A DNA stretch of 64,000 bases from Paenibacillus silvae (GCF_014639235.1 NZ_BMFU01000002.1:948361-1012360), one strand, 5' to 3'. Shown: positions 37,154 to 46,726, numbered from the stretch's first letter. Program-made: numbers and translations. The notes: generated from the sequence alone by a model not told the origin.

Positions 37154-37321
37154 GGGCATGTCTGAAAACGCTGAAGAAAGCTAATTCTACCGAATTTCCG
37201 TTCCAAACAAGGAATTTTCCCGCTTTTCCGCAGGCGTGCCGGGGCACGTCAAGGTAAAGGGACGTAAGCTGAGGCGGAAAGGGGATAAAAGATGAACCTC
37301 AGCAGGTTTCAAGACACGCCC
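37154..37321 (+). mobile_element. MITE-like repeat, copy 1
   Basis: 168 bp with inverted ends GGGCATGTCTGAAAACG and (reverse) GGGCGTGTCTTGAAACC, flanked on both sides by TTA, which may be a 3 bp target duplication. Internal blocks shared with copies 2-4 are TTCCGTTCCAA, GCAGGCGTGC and CACGTCAAGG. The right-hand TTA is also the stop codon (TAA on the minus strand) of the DUF1349 gene. No coding capacity. Confidence 0.75.
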
Positions 37322-37930
37322 TTAATCACAAGTCGGTGGATCGGTATGCAGGTCTTCATCAGGTGCAGTATAGGCCCATCTTGTAAAAGCAACCTCAAAC
37401 CCCGCTCGTTTGGGCGAGCAAAGGAATGGTCCTGCCTGCTTGTGCTCAGGATAAGCAAATCTGGCCACACGTATCGTACGCCATGGATGCTCATCCGTCC
37501 GCGCACGAATGACAACGGACTCCTGATGGTACGAAGCGCGAATCGTTACAATCCGTCCTCCCCACTCCGGTACAGGAGACAGCGACCAATCGGAAAACTG
37601 GTCTGTAACTACAGCTCCAACATGTACAACACCATCATTCACTTCAACCCCGGCTTTGATCCACTGATGCTCTGCGTGCCACAACATCAAACCTGCCTGA
37701 TCATATAGCTCCGTAAAGGAACTCAGATCAAACGATACCTCCACTGCCTCTGAACCATCCCAAGGAGCAAGCATCGCATGTCCATTCCGATGGCAGAAGC
37801 CGTAAAACGTCTCTTCCCAAAAATCGCTACCCTCCTGCGCCTGTACAAGCAAGCATTCTCCGTCATGCCGGGTATGAACCGGCTCGGTTGTCCATTTCCC
37901 TTGATGAAGCTGAACAAAATTGGATGACAT
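37322..37930 (-). CDS. DUF1349 domain protein
   Basis: 202 residues forming one DUF1349 domain, a concanavalin-like beta-sandwich: FWEETFYGF near the start, QAGLMLWHAEHQWIKAGVE in the middle, CSPKRAGFEVAF at the end. It has no signal peptide, so it is cytoplasmic. Related domains sit in carbohydrate-binding or hydrolase proteins, but stand-alone members have no known activity. GGGTGG precedes the ATG. Its stop codon lies exactly at the end of MITE copy 1, so the present C-terminus may have been set by insertion. Confidence 0.85.
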   Translation of the reverse strand: MSSNFVQLHQGKWTTEPVHTRHDGECLLVQAQEGSDFWEETFYGFCHRNGHAMLAPWDGSEAVEVSFDLSSFTELYDQAGLMLWHAEHQWIKAGVEVNDGVVHVGAVVTDQFSDWSLSPVPEWGGRIVTIRASYHQESVVIRARTDEHPWRTIRVARFAYPEHKQAGPFLCSPKRAGFEVAFTRWAYTAPDEDLHTDPPTCD

Positions 37931-38084
37931 CGTGTTGTTCCACCCTTTCTTCTAGTGTATGTATACGTGCTTGTATAATCTATTCGACATCTCTGGTGTA
38001 CTTCCCTCGTACTTTCAGGCATATTTGACGGAACACCTCGCCTTCAGACTATGAAAGAGTGAACAATGTTTTCACTTTCGATAA

Positions 38085-38101
38085 AGTGGTATAATACCAC
38101 T
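38085..38101. promoter_or_regulatory. Palindrome over the -10 box of the HesB-like gene
   Basis: AGTGGTATAATACCACT is a perfect 17 bp palindrome containing TATAAT at 38090-38095, about 60 bases before the ATG. A regulator binding here would block the promoter; none is identified. Confidence 0.45.
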
Positions 38102-38160
38102 AGAAGCAACATTTATTTTCCAACTGACTACAATGTTCATCAATAGAGGAGTGAAATGAT

Positions 38161-38523
38161 ATGCATATTCAAATTACAGATCTGGCTGCTCAACGTTTAA
38201 CGGAGAGCTTGAACGATCAGCCCGGATATTTCAAAGTATTTTACGATATGGAAGGCTGCGGATGCAACGGTATTGTCGTGCTGCTTATTGTAGATGAACC
38301 GGCTGCGCTGGATGAGCAAATTGAAACGAATCTTGTTCCGTTCTACGTGGACCCCAAGCACCAGCTCAATCTCGAATCCAGCATGAAGCTGGATGCACAG
38401 GCAAACTATTCAGCCTACACATTGAGCAGTGATTCCGGTGTGATCAGCAGCAATCTCAGACTTCGTGATGCCCGTGCGGCCGCTGTCGGAACTGCAAGTG
38501 CTTCTGACGCTTGTATGCTGTAA
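38161..38523 (+). CDS. HesB/IscA-like iron-sulfur biosynthesis family protein
   Basis: 120 residues with the HesB-like fold found in Bacillus YqkB. Cysteines at 33 and 35 (EGCGCNG) and 118 (DACML) are placed roughly where A-type carriers have theirs, although the canonical CGCGxSF ending is absent. GAGGAGTG precedes the ATG. It is divergent from the DUF1349 gene. A role in iron-sulfur handling is therefore only suggested. The -10 box lies in a palindrome (38085-38101). Confidence 0.75.
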   Translation: MHIQITDLAAQRLTESLNDQPGYFKVFYDMEGCGCNGIVVLLIVDEPAALDEQIETNLVPFYVDPKHQLNLESSMKLDAQANYSAYTLSSDSGVISSNLRLRDARAAAVGTASASDACML

Positions 38524-38679
38524 ATAGAACCAGCAGGTATTACCTGCTTTTCATGCACCAATCTCTAATGTTCACGCACCATTAACCGACCTAGTTTCTT
38601 CTTTTTAATGCACCATAACGTACCTGTTCCTACCTTTCATGCATCACTAAATTGCACCGGCATCGCTAACATTATCTGT

Positions 38680-38822
38680 ATCTATTTCTATATCTGTATG
38701 TACCTAATTTCTATAACTATATCTAGGCTACATTTACATTTACATCTACATCGGCGTTAGTCACCATAACCGTAATATTACCTTCACCAGTTATAATAAC
38801 AGCATCTACAACATCTACACTG
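38680..38822. repeat. Drifted 6-base tandem tract
   Basis: A run of TATCTA/TTTCTA/TTTACA/TCTACA-like hexamers with period 6, non-coding, directly before FFRR copy B. No gene is seen in the whole gap 38524-39174. Confidence 0.55.
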
Positions 38823-38852
38823 GAATCCCACACCGGGCCCAACTCGTCCAAA

Positions 38853-39050
38853 TTCTAACGATCTCCAGAAGCCTTATTTAGCCGAAAATAAACCGATTGA
38901 ACATCTAACGATTCACAGTAACGTTATTTCGTTTCAAAACTGCTTTCGCAATTGAAAACAGAGCTATTTTCCCCAAATAAGCTCTCCAGGGATCGTTAGA
39001 ATTTCAGAACACGTAAAAAGCGGCAAATAGCGCCTCTGGGAATCGTTAGG
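38853..39050. repeat. FFRR repeat element, copy B
   Basis: Core TAACG at 38856 and 38906, reverse core CGTTA at 38994 and 39044: spacings 50, 88 and 50, the same as copies A and C. The motifs are TTCTAACGATCTCCAGAAGC followed by CTTATTTAG, and its relatives. It lies between the HesB-like gene and the VanY gene. Confidence 0.85.
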
Positions 39051-39174
39051 CTTTTTTTGCAACCTCACTCTGCTGTATTTGTTTACAAGTCGGAAACATT
39101 CGGAAAACCTATGGATATATTCCTCAAGTATACTTGGTTTATAGATTGATATATTCCAAGGAGGAACATCCAAC

Positions 39175-39951
39175 ATGTCATCATTTACTCGTAAATCCAT
39201 CATATCCACGATGCTGATCGGCTCTGTGCTTGCAGGCACAGCTTTTACGGCACTTCCAATGAATCATTCCCTTATTCCGGTGGCTTCAGCCGCAAGCTCA
39301 AGCTTCTCACAATTTCTGCATGACAATGCACCAAGCCGTACCGTCACCACGAACAGCAAAGGTGTGGCTACCGTAACCAATCTCTCCAGCACGGTTGTGC
39401 TTGTGAATAAAAAAAGAAACCTGCCATCCACCTATGAACCTAAGGATCTGGTTGTACCGAACATTCCATTCAGCTTCTCCGGCTCCAGTCCGAAAAAGCA
39501 AATGCGTAAAGTCGCTGCATCGGCTATAGAGAAGCTGTTTGCTGCGGCTAAAAAGGATGGCATTGATATCAAGGCCGTATCCGGTTATCGTTCATACGCT
39601 ACCCAAAAATCAATTTTTGACCGCAATGCCAGCATTAAAGGTGAAGCTGTAGCCAATAAAACCAGTGCCCGCCCCGGGCAGAGTGAGCATCAAACCGGGC
39701 TTGCGATGGATATTTCCAGCGCATCAGCAGGCTATGACCTGCAGCAGAGCTTCGGCAATACCAAAGAAGGCAGATGGCTGAAAGCCAATGCCCACAAATA
39801 CGGTTTTATTATCCGTTATGGCAAGGATCAGGAGAAATTAACCGGCTACTCTTATGAACCGTGGCATGTCCGTTACGTAGGGGTGTACATTGCAGGGGAG
39901 ATTACCAGTCAGAAATTAACACTGGAGCAGTATCTGGAACGGGGAAAATAA
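39175..39951 (+). CDS. Secreted D-alanyl-D-alanine carboxypeptidase, VanY type (M15B)
   Basis: 258 residues. A signal peptide ends near ASAA (residue 40), followed by a Ser/Thr-rich segment and the M15B peptidase domain. The zinc motif SxHxxGxAxD is present (Ser170, His172, Gly175, Ala177, Asp179), as are catalytic Glu228 and ligand His231 in EPWHVRY. It trims the terminal D-Ala of peptidoglycan peptides outside the cell. No van resistance genes are adjacent, so this is ordinary wall metabolism. AAGGAGG lies nine bases before ATG. Confidence 0.92.
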   Translation: MSSFTRKSIISTMLIGSVLAGTAFTALPMNHSLIPVASAASSSFSQFLHDNAPSRTVTTNSKGVATVTNLSSTVVLVNKKRNLPSTYEPKDLVVPNIPFSFSGSSPKKQMRKVAASAIEKLFAAAKKDGIDIKAVSGYRSYATQKSIFDRNASIKGEAVANKTSARPGQSEHQTGLAMDISSASAGYDLQQSFGNTKEGRWLKANAHKYGFIIRYGKDQEKLTGYSYEPWHVRYVGVYIAGEITSQKLTLEQYLERGK

Positions 39952-40079
39952 GAAATGATCGCTGCTCTTTGCAGGCATTTATGTGATTGATTTCATGTCA
40001 GCTGGCTACCAGACACTCTTGGAAATATGGAAAAGAAATCAGGAAGAGGGGGTATTACTGCCCCCTTTCCAATTCCGAT

Positions 40080-40319
40080 TTAAACTCCGGCAATACGCCG
40101 GAATAACATCGGAAGCCGTTTGACACCTTCGGTTCCCGCCCACGTACTTGCTCCTGCGAGCAAATCGTTATGGCACACATAAAAGGCCATTTTGTATACA
40201 AGATAACTCAGTATGAATTCCACTACGAGAAACCGTTTAACGGCAGAGGATTCGATTACATATACGCGAAATTCTTGATGATTCCATGCTGACTTGAATC
40301 TGCGAACCAATGATTCCAT
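40080..40319 (-). CDS. Small hypothetical protein, 79 residues
   Basis: An isolated frame with a good ribosome binding site (GAGGTGAG, four bases before ATG). The product is basic with one possible membrane helix (about 28-50, RFLVVEFILSYLVYKMAFYV). No family recognised. It lies convergent to vanY and divergent from the nitroreductase gene. The start signal is the main support; it may be a chance frame. Confidence 0.45.
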   Translation of the reverse strand: MESLVRRFKSAWNHQEFRVYVIESSAVKRFLVVEFILSYLVYKMAFYVCHNDLLAGASTWAGTEGVKRLPMLFRRIAGV

Positions 40320-40460
40320 GACTCACCTCGGCTGTTTTTTATTTCTAGCGTATGGCGAGCACATCTTGTCTTATTCAAAAATAATACTTACATAAAGTAA
40401 TTAAGTATGCTATATTCACTTTAGGAACAAGCAAATTATACATAAGTGAGGGAAACAACC

Positions 40461-41093
40461 ATGAGCGAACTGGATCAGTTAATTAAAAATCGTAGATCAG
40501 CTGTTATTTTTGAAGAAGGCATTGAAATTTCAGAATCGGAACTGGAAGACATGTTTGCATTGAATAAATTTGCTCCGTCTGCATTTAATTTGCAGCATAC
40601 ACACTACCTTGTCTTGACCGATGCAGATCAGAAGGACAAGGTATATGAAGCTTCCCAGCAATATAAAGTGAAAACGGCGTCCGCAGTGATCGTGGTGCTT
40701 GGTGATGTTAACGCTCATCATCATATTCGGACCATCAACGAGGGACTGCTCAATCTGGGTGCACTGACACCATTCCAATATGAGCAGGAATCCCAAAGTG
40801 TGACGGAATTCTATGAAACGCGCGGCCGATTTTTCCAACGTGAGGATGCAATCCGCAACGCCAGCCTGTCGGCTATGCAATTCATGCTGATCGCACAGGA
40901 TCGGGGCTGGGATACCTGTCCAATGATTGGTTTTGACGCCGAGGAGCTTCAGCGGAGCCTCAACATTCCTGACCATTACGTACCGGCAATGCTGATCACC
41001 ATAGGCAAAAAGTCGGAAGCCAAGCAGCGCCCTCGCGGATACCGCAAGCCGATTCACGAATATGTCAGCTTTAATAAAATGAACGCTGAGTAA
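40461..41093 (+). CDS. Nitroreductase family protein
   Basis: 210 residues from the ATG at 40461 (GAGGGAAA upstream). An FMN-binding nitroreductase-like fold of the YdgI/YodC type: RSAVIFEEGIEI near the N-terminus, APSAFNLQH (the FMN-contacting motif, residues about 40-50), and GWDTCPMIGFD toward the end. Such enzymes reduce nitro groups or quinones with NAD(P)H. No partner gene is nearby. It ends at the terminator 41137-41163. Confidence 0.88.
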   Translation: MSELDQLIKNRRSAVIFEEGIEISESELEDMFALNKFAPSAFNLQHTHYLVLTDADQKDKVYEASQQYKVKTASAVIVVLGDVNAHHHIRTINEGLLNLGALTPFQYEQESQSVTEFYETRGRFFQREDAIRNASLSAMQFMLIAQDRGWDTCPMIGFDAEELQRSLNIPDHYVPAMLITIGKKSEAKQRPRGYRKPIHEYVSFNKMNAE

Positions 41094-41136
41094 ATGATGA
41101 TGTGAGTGAATCAAGTTATTTTGAATAATCGATAAG

Positions 41137-41163
41137 AAAAGCCACGTAACCGTGGCTTTTTTT
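41137..41163 (+). terminator. Terminator of the nitroreductase gene
   Basis: Stem AAAAGCCACG/CGTGGCTTTT with a TAAC loop and a run of seven T. Confidence 0.9.
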
Positions 41164-41316
41164 GGCGTTACATCCAACTAACATATCCGACTACTTTTGC
41201 TGCTGCTTCAAATTCTGCATCTTCCTCTACACCTGCATGAAAATGTGCTGAGAATGAAGAGTCTCATCCTATGCGAACCTTAATGTGATCTCCATTCTGC
41301 TCCGCGAACTCTCTGC

Positions 41317-42489
41317 TCAATACATTTCGTAGATTAATTCATCTGAAAGCTCAAGCTGCTCATCAAATTCCACGTAGATACAGAGCTGTCCACCAGGTGT
41401 TTCCCCTGCATCAAAGCCAAGCCTCAGACTTCCATCCGCTTGAAATACTGCATCAGCAAACACAAGCTCACTTACATCTTCATCGGGATTAGCCTTACCG
41501 ATGACATGAAGTGCACGTTCGCGCAACTCTGGCCACTGCTTCCATGCGGCTTCGATATAAGGACACAATGCCTCCATAGATGATTTGGTCTCAATCTCGG
41601 CAGTAACACGGAGTTCCCGTCCCTCCTCCTGCCAATCCATATAGTACAGGGTCATTTCGTTATCATAATGAAATGTTCCCATCCCCTGAACTTCATGATC
41701 GGGCTCAACGATCAGATTATCCCCATAATGAATGTGAATGCTCTCCAGCTTGCCGTTATGGCTGACATCAAGCGATTTCAGTTTATTTTCAGAGCAGTAA
41801 AGCTCTGCTAATTCCGTATTGTGACGCAAGTCGAGCTCGCGGATATGATTGTTGAAGCAGCGCAGGCTTTCCAGCAGCGGATTGCCGCTCAGATCCAAGC
41901 TTTTGAGATGGTTATGGTGACAGCGCAGCTCAAGCAAAACAGGACACCCTGTTACGTCAAGCTGCATCAGCTCATTGTTCGCACAATCCAGGTGCACCAG
42001 CAGGTGGTTACTCGTTACGTCCAGCGAGAAAAGGGTATTATAGCTGCACGCAAGTCTCTGGAGCTGCTTCAAAGCAGTTGCGTCCAGGTTAGACAGCTGG
42101 TTCCAGTGGCATTCAAGCGACTCCAGCTTGTTATTCTGTGACAAATCCAGTTTACGCAGTCGATTAAAGGAGCAATCCATCACCTCCAGCTCCTCATTGG
42201 ACTGAAGGTACAGCTCAAGCAGCTGATTTTCTCTGCATAATAACGTTGTCAAACGCAGATTATGTTTCATATTTAAGCCCGTCAACGCGTTATATGAGCA
42301 ATCCAGCACGTTAAGCTCACGGAAATATTCAATGCCATCAAGACTACTTATATCCACTTTGGGAAGCTCTAACGTATGTACCTCACAGACGTCCTGTTCC
42401 TGAATATATCCTCGGTCGTTACAAAACTGTTCTAATATGTACTGCCTGAAATGCTCATCTGTAAAGGCACTTGTGATATCACTGCTCAT
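41317..42489 (-). CDS. Cytoplasmic leucine-rich repeat protein
   Basis: 390 residues with no signal peptide. About ten leucine-rich repeats of 21 residues each (consensus LxxLxCsxNxLxxLDlsxN), with unusually regular Cys at the fifth position, span residues 55-260. A globular C-terminal domain of about 120 residues follows (MTLYYMDWQEEG, LVFADAVFQADG), resembling DUF2262-type domains. The start has GGGAGGAG upstream. LRR arcs bind proteins. The lack of export separates it from internalins. The partner is unknown; with this tail a regulator or immunity protein is possible, but not shown. Confidence 0.8.
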   Translation of the reverse strand: MSSDITSAFTDEHFRQYILEQFCNDRGYIQEQDVCEVHTLELPKVDISSLDGIEYFRELNVLDCSYNALTGLNMKHNLRLTTLLCRENQLLELYLQSNEELEVMDCSFNRLRKLDLSQNNKLESLECHWNQLSNLDATALKQLQRLACSYNTLFSLDVTSNHLLVHLDCANNELMQLDVTGCPVLLELRCHHNHLKSLDLSGNPLLESLRCFNNHIRELDLRHNTELAELYCSENKLKSLDVSHNGKLESIHIHYGDNLIVEPDHEVQGMGTFHYDNEMTLYYMDWQEEGRELRVTAEIETKSSMEALCPYIEAAWKQWPELRERALHVIGKANPDEDVSELVFADAVFQADGSLRLGFDAGETPGGQLCIYVEFDEQLELSDELIYEMY

Positions 42490-42723
42490 CGGCCAAATCT
42501 CCTCCCCCGCACTTCTTATCCATTCGCATTAACGCTTGTCTGTACATTCTATTCTATGGGCCAGAACAGCGGTTTTCAATGATACGGAATGATCAATTTG
42601 GTGTTACATTCGCCTTATTCACCATGGTTTGATCTACTTTGTCAAAAAAAGATTATGCAAATATTTTTATAACATGTTAGCATTCATCAAGTAAGCCAAT
42701 TAACATAAAAAGGGATGATATTT

Positions 42724-43200
42724 ATGAGTCTGAACGAGATGGTTGTTGGACAGATTGCCTCCGCCACAATCGCTTATGTGCGACAAGTTGGGCCATATGG
42801 ACCCTCCAATCGTGAGGCGATGGAAAAACTCAAACAATGGGCAGATCGAAATCAGTTGCTTGACGCACAGGCAACATTGCTTGGTATTCCTCAGGATGAT
42901 CCATCATCAACACCCCCGCAGCACTGCCGGTATGATGCTTGTATTGTGCTTGACCATGATTATCATTTCAAAAACGAAAACGACCCCGCCATTCACATAG
43001 GCACCTTTGCCGGAGGGCGTTACTTGATCTGCATCGTTCCGCACACGGCTGAAGGCATTCGGGATGCCTGGAATGAGATCATTTTACATGTGCATGAAAA
43101 GGGAATTCAGATGGATCGTAAACCGATAATCGAGAGATATCGTGCACATCTGCTGGATCAGCATCTATGTGAGCTTTGTATTCCTATAACAATGAATTGA
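42724..43200 (+). CDS. GyrI-like small-molecule-binding domain protein
   Basis: 158 residues from the ATG at 42724, where AAAAGGG gives the right spacing; an ATG at 42715 would overlap that site. A stand-alone GyrI/SbmC-like effector-binding domain, with YVRQVGPYGPSN at the start, RYDACIVL in the middle and GGRYLICIVPHTAEGI toward the end. Members sense or sequester hydrophobic compounds or peptides, or inhibit gyrase. No AraC or MerR helix is attached. A single gene. Confidence 0.8.
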   Translation: MSLNEMVVGQIASATIAYVRQVGPYGPSNREAMEKLKQWADRNQLLDAQATLLGIPQDDPSSTPPQHCRYDACIVLDHDYHFKNENDPAIHIGTFAGGRYLICIVPHTAEGIRDAWNEIILHVHEKGIQMDRKPIIERYRAHLLDQHLCELCIPITMN

Positions 43201-43318
43201 TACTTTTACCAAAAAAAGATCTGCTCACTTGAGGATTACGCATAATGGGATATCTTTCTCATTCATTAGATGACATCCACTCCATTCCGTATGCAAGCTA
43301 GAAAATCAAGATAGCAAA

Positions 43319-43346
43319 AAAGTGACTTCGAATTCGAAGTCACTTT
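43319..43346. terminator. Palindromic terminator after the M29 peptidase
   Basis: A perfect palindrome of 28 bases with arms AAAGTGACTTCGAA and TTCGAAGTCACTTT, 14 bases past the aminopeptidase stop, followed by TTTTGC on the minus strand. Confidence 0.8.
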
Positions 43347-43360
43347 CCTATCGTCATTCC

Positions 43361-44605
43361 TTAAAATGCCCAGTTCCCTTTGCGGAATACCGGTTCAATC
43401 GTGCCGTCCTGCAACTCTCCGTCGATATCCAGCTCCGCAGAACCAATCATGAAATCGACATGTGTGAGACTGACATTGCATTCATGTTTCAGCAATTCCT
43501 CATTGGACATCGTTGTACCATCCTTCATATTAAACGGATAGGCACTTCCAACCGCCAGATGGCAGGATGCATTTTCGTCAATGCCGGTATTGTAGAAAAT
43601 ACGGTTCAGATTGGAGATCGGGGAATCATGCGGTACCAGTGCCACCTCGCCCAAATAACGTGCACCTTCATCTGTGGCAAACAGATTTTTCAAATGCTCT
43701 TCACCTGAAGCCGCTGTGTATGCAACAACCTGACCATCCTTAAACGTAATACGCATCTGATCGACCAGCTGCCCGTTCAGGTTCAGTGGCATGGTGCTGC
43801 TCACATAACCGTTCACACCGCTGCGCTTAGGCATCGTAAATACCTCTTCGGTCGGCATGTTTGCTACCGTATATACGCCTTGTTTGTTTTCACTTCCGCC
43901 GCCGCCCCAGATATGGTTGTGCACCAGTTCAATTTTCAGATCGGTTCCTGGTGCGCGATAGTGCAGGCTCTTGTAATTTTTCTGATTCAGCAATTCACTC
44001 ATCTTGGTCAGGGTCTCCAGATGCTCTCTCCAGTTCTGTACAGCATCCCCGCCATCCACACGATTCATCTTGAAAATGGTATCCCACATCACACGAATGC
44101 GATCCTCTTCAGGAATATCGGCAAATACTTTGTTCGCCCACGCCTTCGTTGGCGCCTTGATCAGACACCAGCTGATCTCATGGTTGCGTGTGTACTTGGC
44201 ATATCCTTTGCGCGCTTCTGCTGCTGCTTTGGTGGCACGTGACACTTTGGTGGCTTCGATGCCATTGTACAGGTCCGGGTCCGGCACTTTGATCGTCAGC
44301 GTAGCCCCGCCAGCTTCGGCGAACCGTTCCATCATGTCACCCTTCCAGGCAGGATAATAGTCAAAGCTGTCGTCCGATCCATGTTCAAACCGGCTGCGTG
44401 TAATTGTGTCGTCTTCCAGATCGACCTGTACATAATTCGCTCCCGCAGCGTACGCCTTTTCAACAACCAGACGGGTAAATTCCAGTGTTTCTACAGGAGC
44501 TGTCACCAGCAGGTCTTGTCCCTTCTGAATATTGACACCTACTCTGACCACCAGTTCAGCGTATTGCTCCAGTGATTTTGCAAAAGACTGCTCAAATGAA
44601 CTCAT
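43361..44605 (-). CDS. Aminopeptidase, peptidase family M29
   Basis: 414 residues. Family M29 (AmpS/thermophilic aminopeptidase T) features: GVNIQKGQDLLVTAP near the N-terminus, the metal-binding Glu/His/Asp set within NMPTEEVFTMPKRSGVNG, HLAVGSAYP and NVSLTHVDFMIGS near the C-terminus. It removes N-terminal residues from peptides in the cytoplasm as a co-catalytic metal enzyme. GGAGTGAA precedes ATG by 8 bases. It starts 37 bases after the acyl-CoA synthetase gene, so the two may be cotranscribed. Confidence 0.94.
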   Translation of the reverse strand: MSSFEQSFAKSLEQYAELVVRVGVNIQKGQDLLVTAPVETLEFTRLVVEKAYAAGANYVQVDLEDDTITRSRFEHGSDDSFDYYPAWKGDMMERFAEAGGATLTIKVPDPDLYNGIEATKVSRATKAAAEARKGYAKYTRNHEISWCLIKAPTKAWANKVFADIPEEDRIRVMWDTIFKMNRVDGGDAVQNWREHLETLTKMSELLNQKNYKSLHYRAPGTDLKIELVHNHIWGGGGSENKQGVYTVANMPTEEVFTMPKRSGVNGYVSSTMPLNLNGQLVDQMRITFKDGQVVAYTAASGEEHLKNLFATDEGARYLGEVALVPHDSPISNLNRIFYNTGIDENASCHLAVGSAYPFNMKDGTTMSNEELLKHECNVSLTHVDFMIGSAELDIDGELQDGTIEPVFRKGNWAF

Positions 44606-44641
44606 ATGTTATTCACTCCTGCTTGAATTAGATTCTATATG

Positions 44642-46234
44642 CTATGCGTTGCGTTTTTCTTGCTCACGAAGTTCTATACGGCGGATTTTGCCTGAATTGG
44701 TCTTGGGCAGATCCGACACAAATTCAATTTTACGCGGATATTTATAGGGTGCGGTCCATTCCTTCACATGTCTTTGCAGCTCATGTGCAAGCTCCGGCGA
44801 AGCCTGGGACGCGTCTCTCAGCACAACGAAAGCTTTGACAACATTGCCGCGAATCTCATCCGGACTCGCCACGACGGCACATTCCTTCACGCTGGCATGT
44901 TTCATCAGTGCCTCCTCTACCTCGAACGGACCAATGGTGTACCCCGAGCTGATGATAATATCATCACTGCGGCCCTCAAACCAGAAGTACCCTTCCTCGT
45001 CTTTGCTCGCCCGGTCACCTGTGACAAAATATTCACCGCGCTGATTCGCTTCCTTGCGTCCTTCATCCTGATAATACGCACGGAACAGGGCTGGCATGTC
45101 CCTATGCACTGCAATATCTCCAACCTCACCCGCAGGCAGCGGCTGACCATGCTCGCCAATAATCTCGATCAGGCCCGGTGTAATCGACTGACCCATCGAA
45201 CCGATACGCACAGGCGCATCCTTCAGGCTGCCGATTAACAGCGTGCTTTCCGTCTGCCCGTAACCATCCCGAATCGTGAGATCGAAATGTCGCTGGAATA
45301 TCTCAATCACTTCCTGATTGAGCGGTTCTCCCGCAGATACCGCGCTGCGCAGATGGGATAGATCATAATGTCCAAGATCATCCGTCTTGGCCATCAGACG
45401 ATATTCCGTTGGTGTGCAACAAAGCACGTTAATCTGATGCTCCTGCATCAGCTCCAGATAACGCTTCGGCTGGAATGAGCCGTTGTATACCAGACCTGTA
45501 GCTCCTCTGCCTAGCACGGACAGGAACGGGCTCCAGATCCATTTTTGCCAACCAGGTGCTGCTGTTGCCCATACGGTATCCGACGGCTGGATGTCCAGCC
45601 ATAATGACGATGCAATTCGCAGGTGAGCATACCCCCAGCCGTGACTGTGCACAACACCTTTCGGATTACCCGTTGTGCCCGACGTATACGCCAGAATAGC
45701 CATATCATCACGATGTGTCTGAACAGCGGTCATCTCTTCCGGTTGGTTCTGCATCAACTGATGCACGTTAACCCAGTCTGCCCCTGGTACGTTGTAGTCT
45801 CCGTTTGGAGATGCAACGATGCGATGCGCAAGCGTTGGCAGATCGGAATCCATTTTTTCCACTTCAGCTGTTGTTTCAGACCATACGATCACTGCACGAG
45901 CGGATGAATGCCGCAAACGGTACTCCAAATCCTTGGCACGCAGCATCTCGGATGACGGAATGACCGCAATGCCCAGCTTCAAGCAAGCAATGTATATGAC
46001 ATAGGCAATGATACGGCGCGGTACCATGACCAGCACCCGATCACCTTTCACCAGTCCAAGCTCACTCAGCCCTCCGGCCAGACGGTTAGCCTGTTTCAAC
46101 AATTCACCGTACGTAATTTCTTCCACTTCCTGCTGATCGCTGAGCCATCTAAGTGCAATCCGGTCTGGCGGGTGATTCTCCATCTCGGATGTCAGGTTAT
46201 AGGTTTCAGGCGAAATCCATTGTTCAAAATTCAC
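44642..46234 (-). CDS. Acyl-CoA synthetase (acetyl-CoA synthetase-like)
   Basis: 530 residues from a GTG at 46232-46234 with AAAGGAG nine bases before it, giving the N-terminus MNFEQWISPET; an ATG seven codons upstream overlaps the binding site. Adenylate-forming motifs: AYTSGTTGNPKG (AMP loop), GYGQTES, YFVTGDRA, and the catalytic lysine in PKTNSGKIRR near the C-terminus. It activates a short- or medium-chain acid to its CoA ester, perhaps a branched-chain acid as for MbcS. Upstream of the M29 gene. Confidence 0.9.
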   Translation of the reverse strand: MNFEQWISPETYNLTSEMENHPPDRIALRWLSDQQEVEEITYGELLKQANRLAGGLSELGLVKGDRVLVMVPRRIIAYVIYIACLKLGIAVIPSSEMLRAKDLEYRLRHSSARAVIVWSETTAEVEKMDSDLPTLAHRIVASPNGDYNVPGADWVNVHQLMQNQPEEMTAVQTHRDDMAILAYTSGTTGNPKGVVHSHGWGYAHLRIASSLWLDIQPSDTVWATAAPGWQKWIWSPFLSVLGRGATGLVYNGSFQPKRYLELMQEHQINVLCCTPTEYRLMAKTDDLGHYDLSHLRSAVSAGEPLNQEVIEIFQRHFDLTIRDGYGQTESTLLIGSLKDAPVRIGSMGQSITPGLIEIIGEHGQPLPAGEVGDIAVHRDMPALFRAYYQDEGRKEANQRGEYFVTGDRASKDEEGYFWFEGRSDDIIISSGYTIGPFEVEEALMKHASVKECAVVASPDEIRGNVVKAFVVLRDASQASPELAHELQRHVKEWTAPYKYPRKIEFVSDLPKTNSGKIRRIELREQEKRNA

Positions 46235-46357
46235 ATGGAGCCTCTCCTTTGTCATTCAAATATATAGCATCTTTATATTATACATTAAATCCTAGGACCA
46301 GGTACTATGAACAACATAACTTTTTTTATAAAAGGGAGAACGGTCTGTTTCACGAAC

Positions 46358-46726
46358 TCATTCAGAATCAACAGTTCTTACTGGCATATATGCGGAAGGT
46401 GTTAGCACCTCGCTCTCAATTATAATCGCCGTCAAGCCCGTCTCCGATTCGGTTTCATGCCATTCCCCTTTTTCCCAGAAAACAGCTTCTCCTGCCTTCA
46501 CATGTACAGCCGAGTTGTGCCCGCTTCTGACTTGTCCTGCTCCCGACACGATTACCATCAGCTGCGGGCAGACCGCCTCATGGTACCCGACAACACCATT
46601 AACCGGCAGATGCATACAGCCTACATGTGCGTTCTCACTCGTCTGAATGATACGAGACATCACAAAATCAGAATCAAATCTCGTGATGTGTTTGCCGCTC
46701 TCCTGATCAAAACGATAGATCTGCAT
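46358..46726 (-). CDS. Cupin-domain protein
   Basis: 122 residues: a single small cupin barrel with LPVNGVVGYHEAVCPQLMVIVSG-type first motif (split: GYHEA, then QLMVIVSGAGQV) and WEKGEWHETESE as second motif, so two His and one Glu are available for a metal. The function of stand-alone cupins cannot be assigned. The ATG follows AGAGGGGAA. Confidence 0.8.
   Translation of the reverse strand: MQIYRFDQESGKHITRFDSDFVMSRIIQTSENAHVGCMHLPVNGVVGYHEAVCPQLMVIVSGAGQVRSGHNSAVHVKAGEAVFWEKGEWHETESETGLTAIIIESEVLTPSAYMPVRTVDSE

Noticed and set aside
36935..37165. 76-codon plus-strand frame after the SET gene
   Set aside because: It begins in the terminator hairpin and runs into MITE copy 1; no ribosome binding site.
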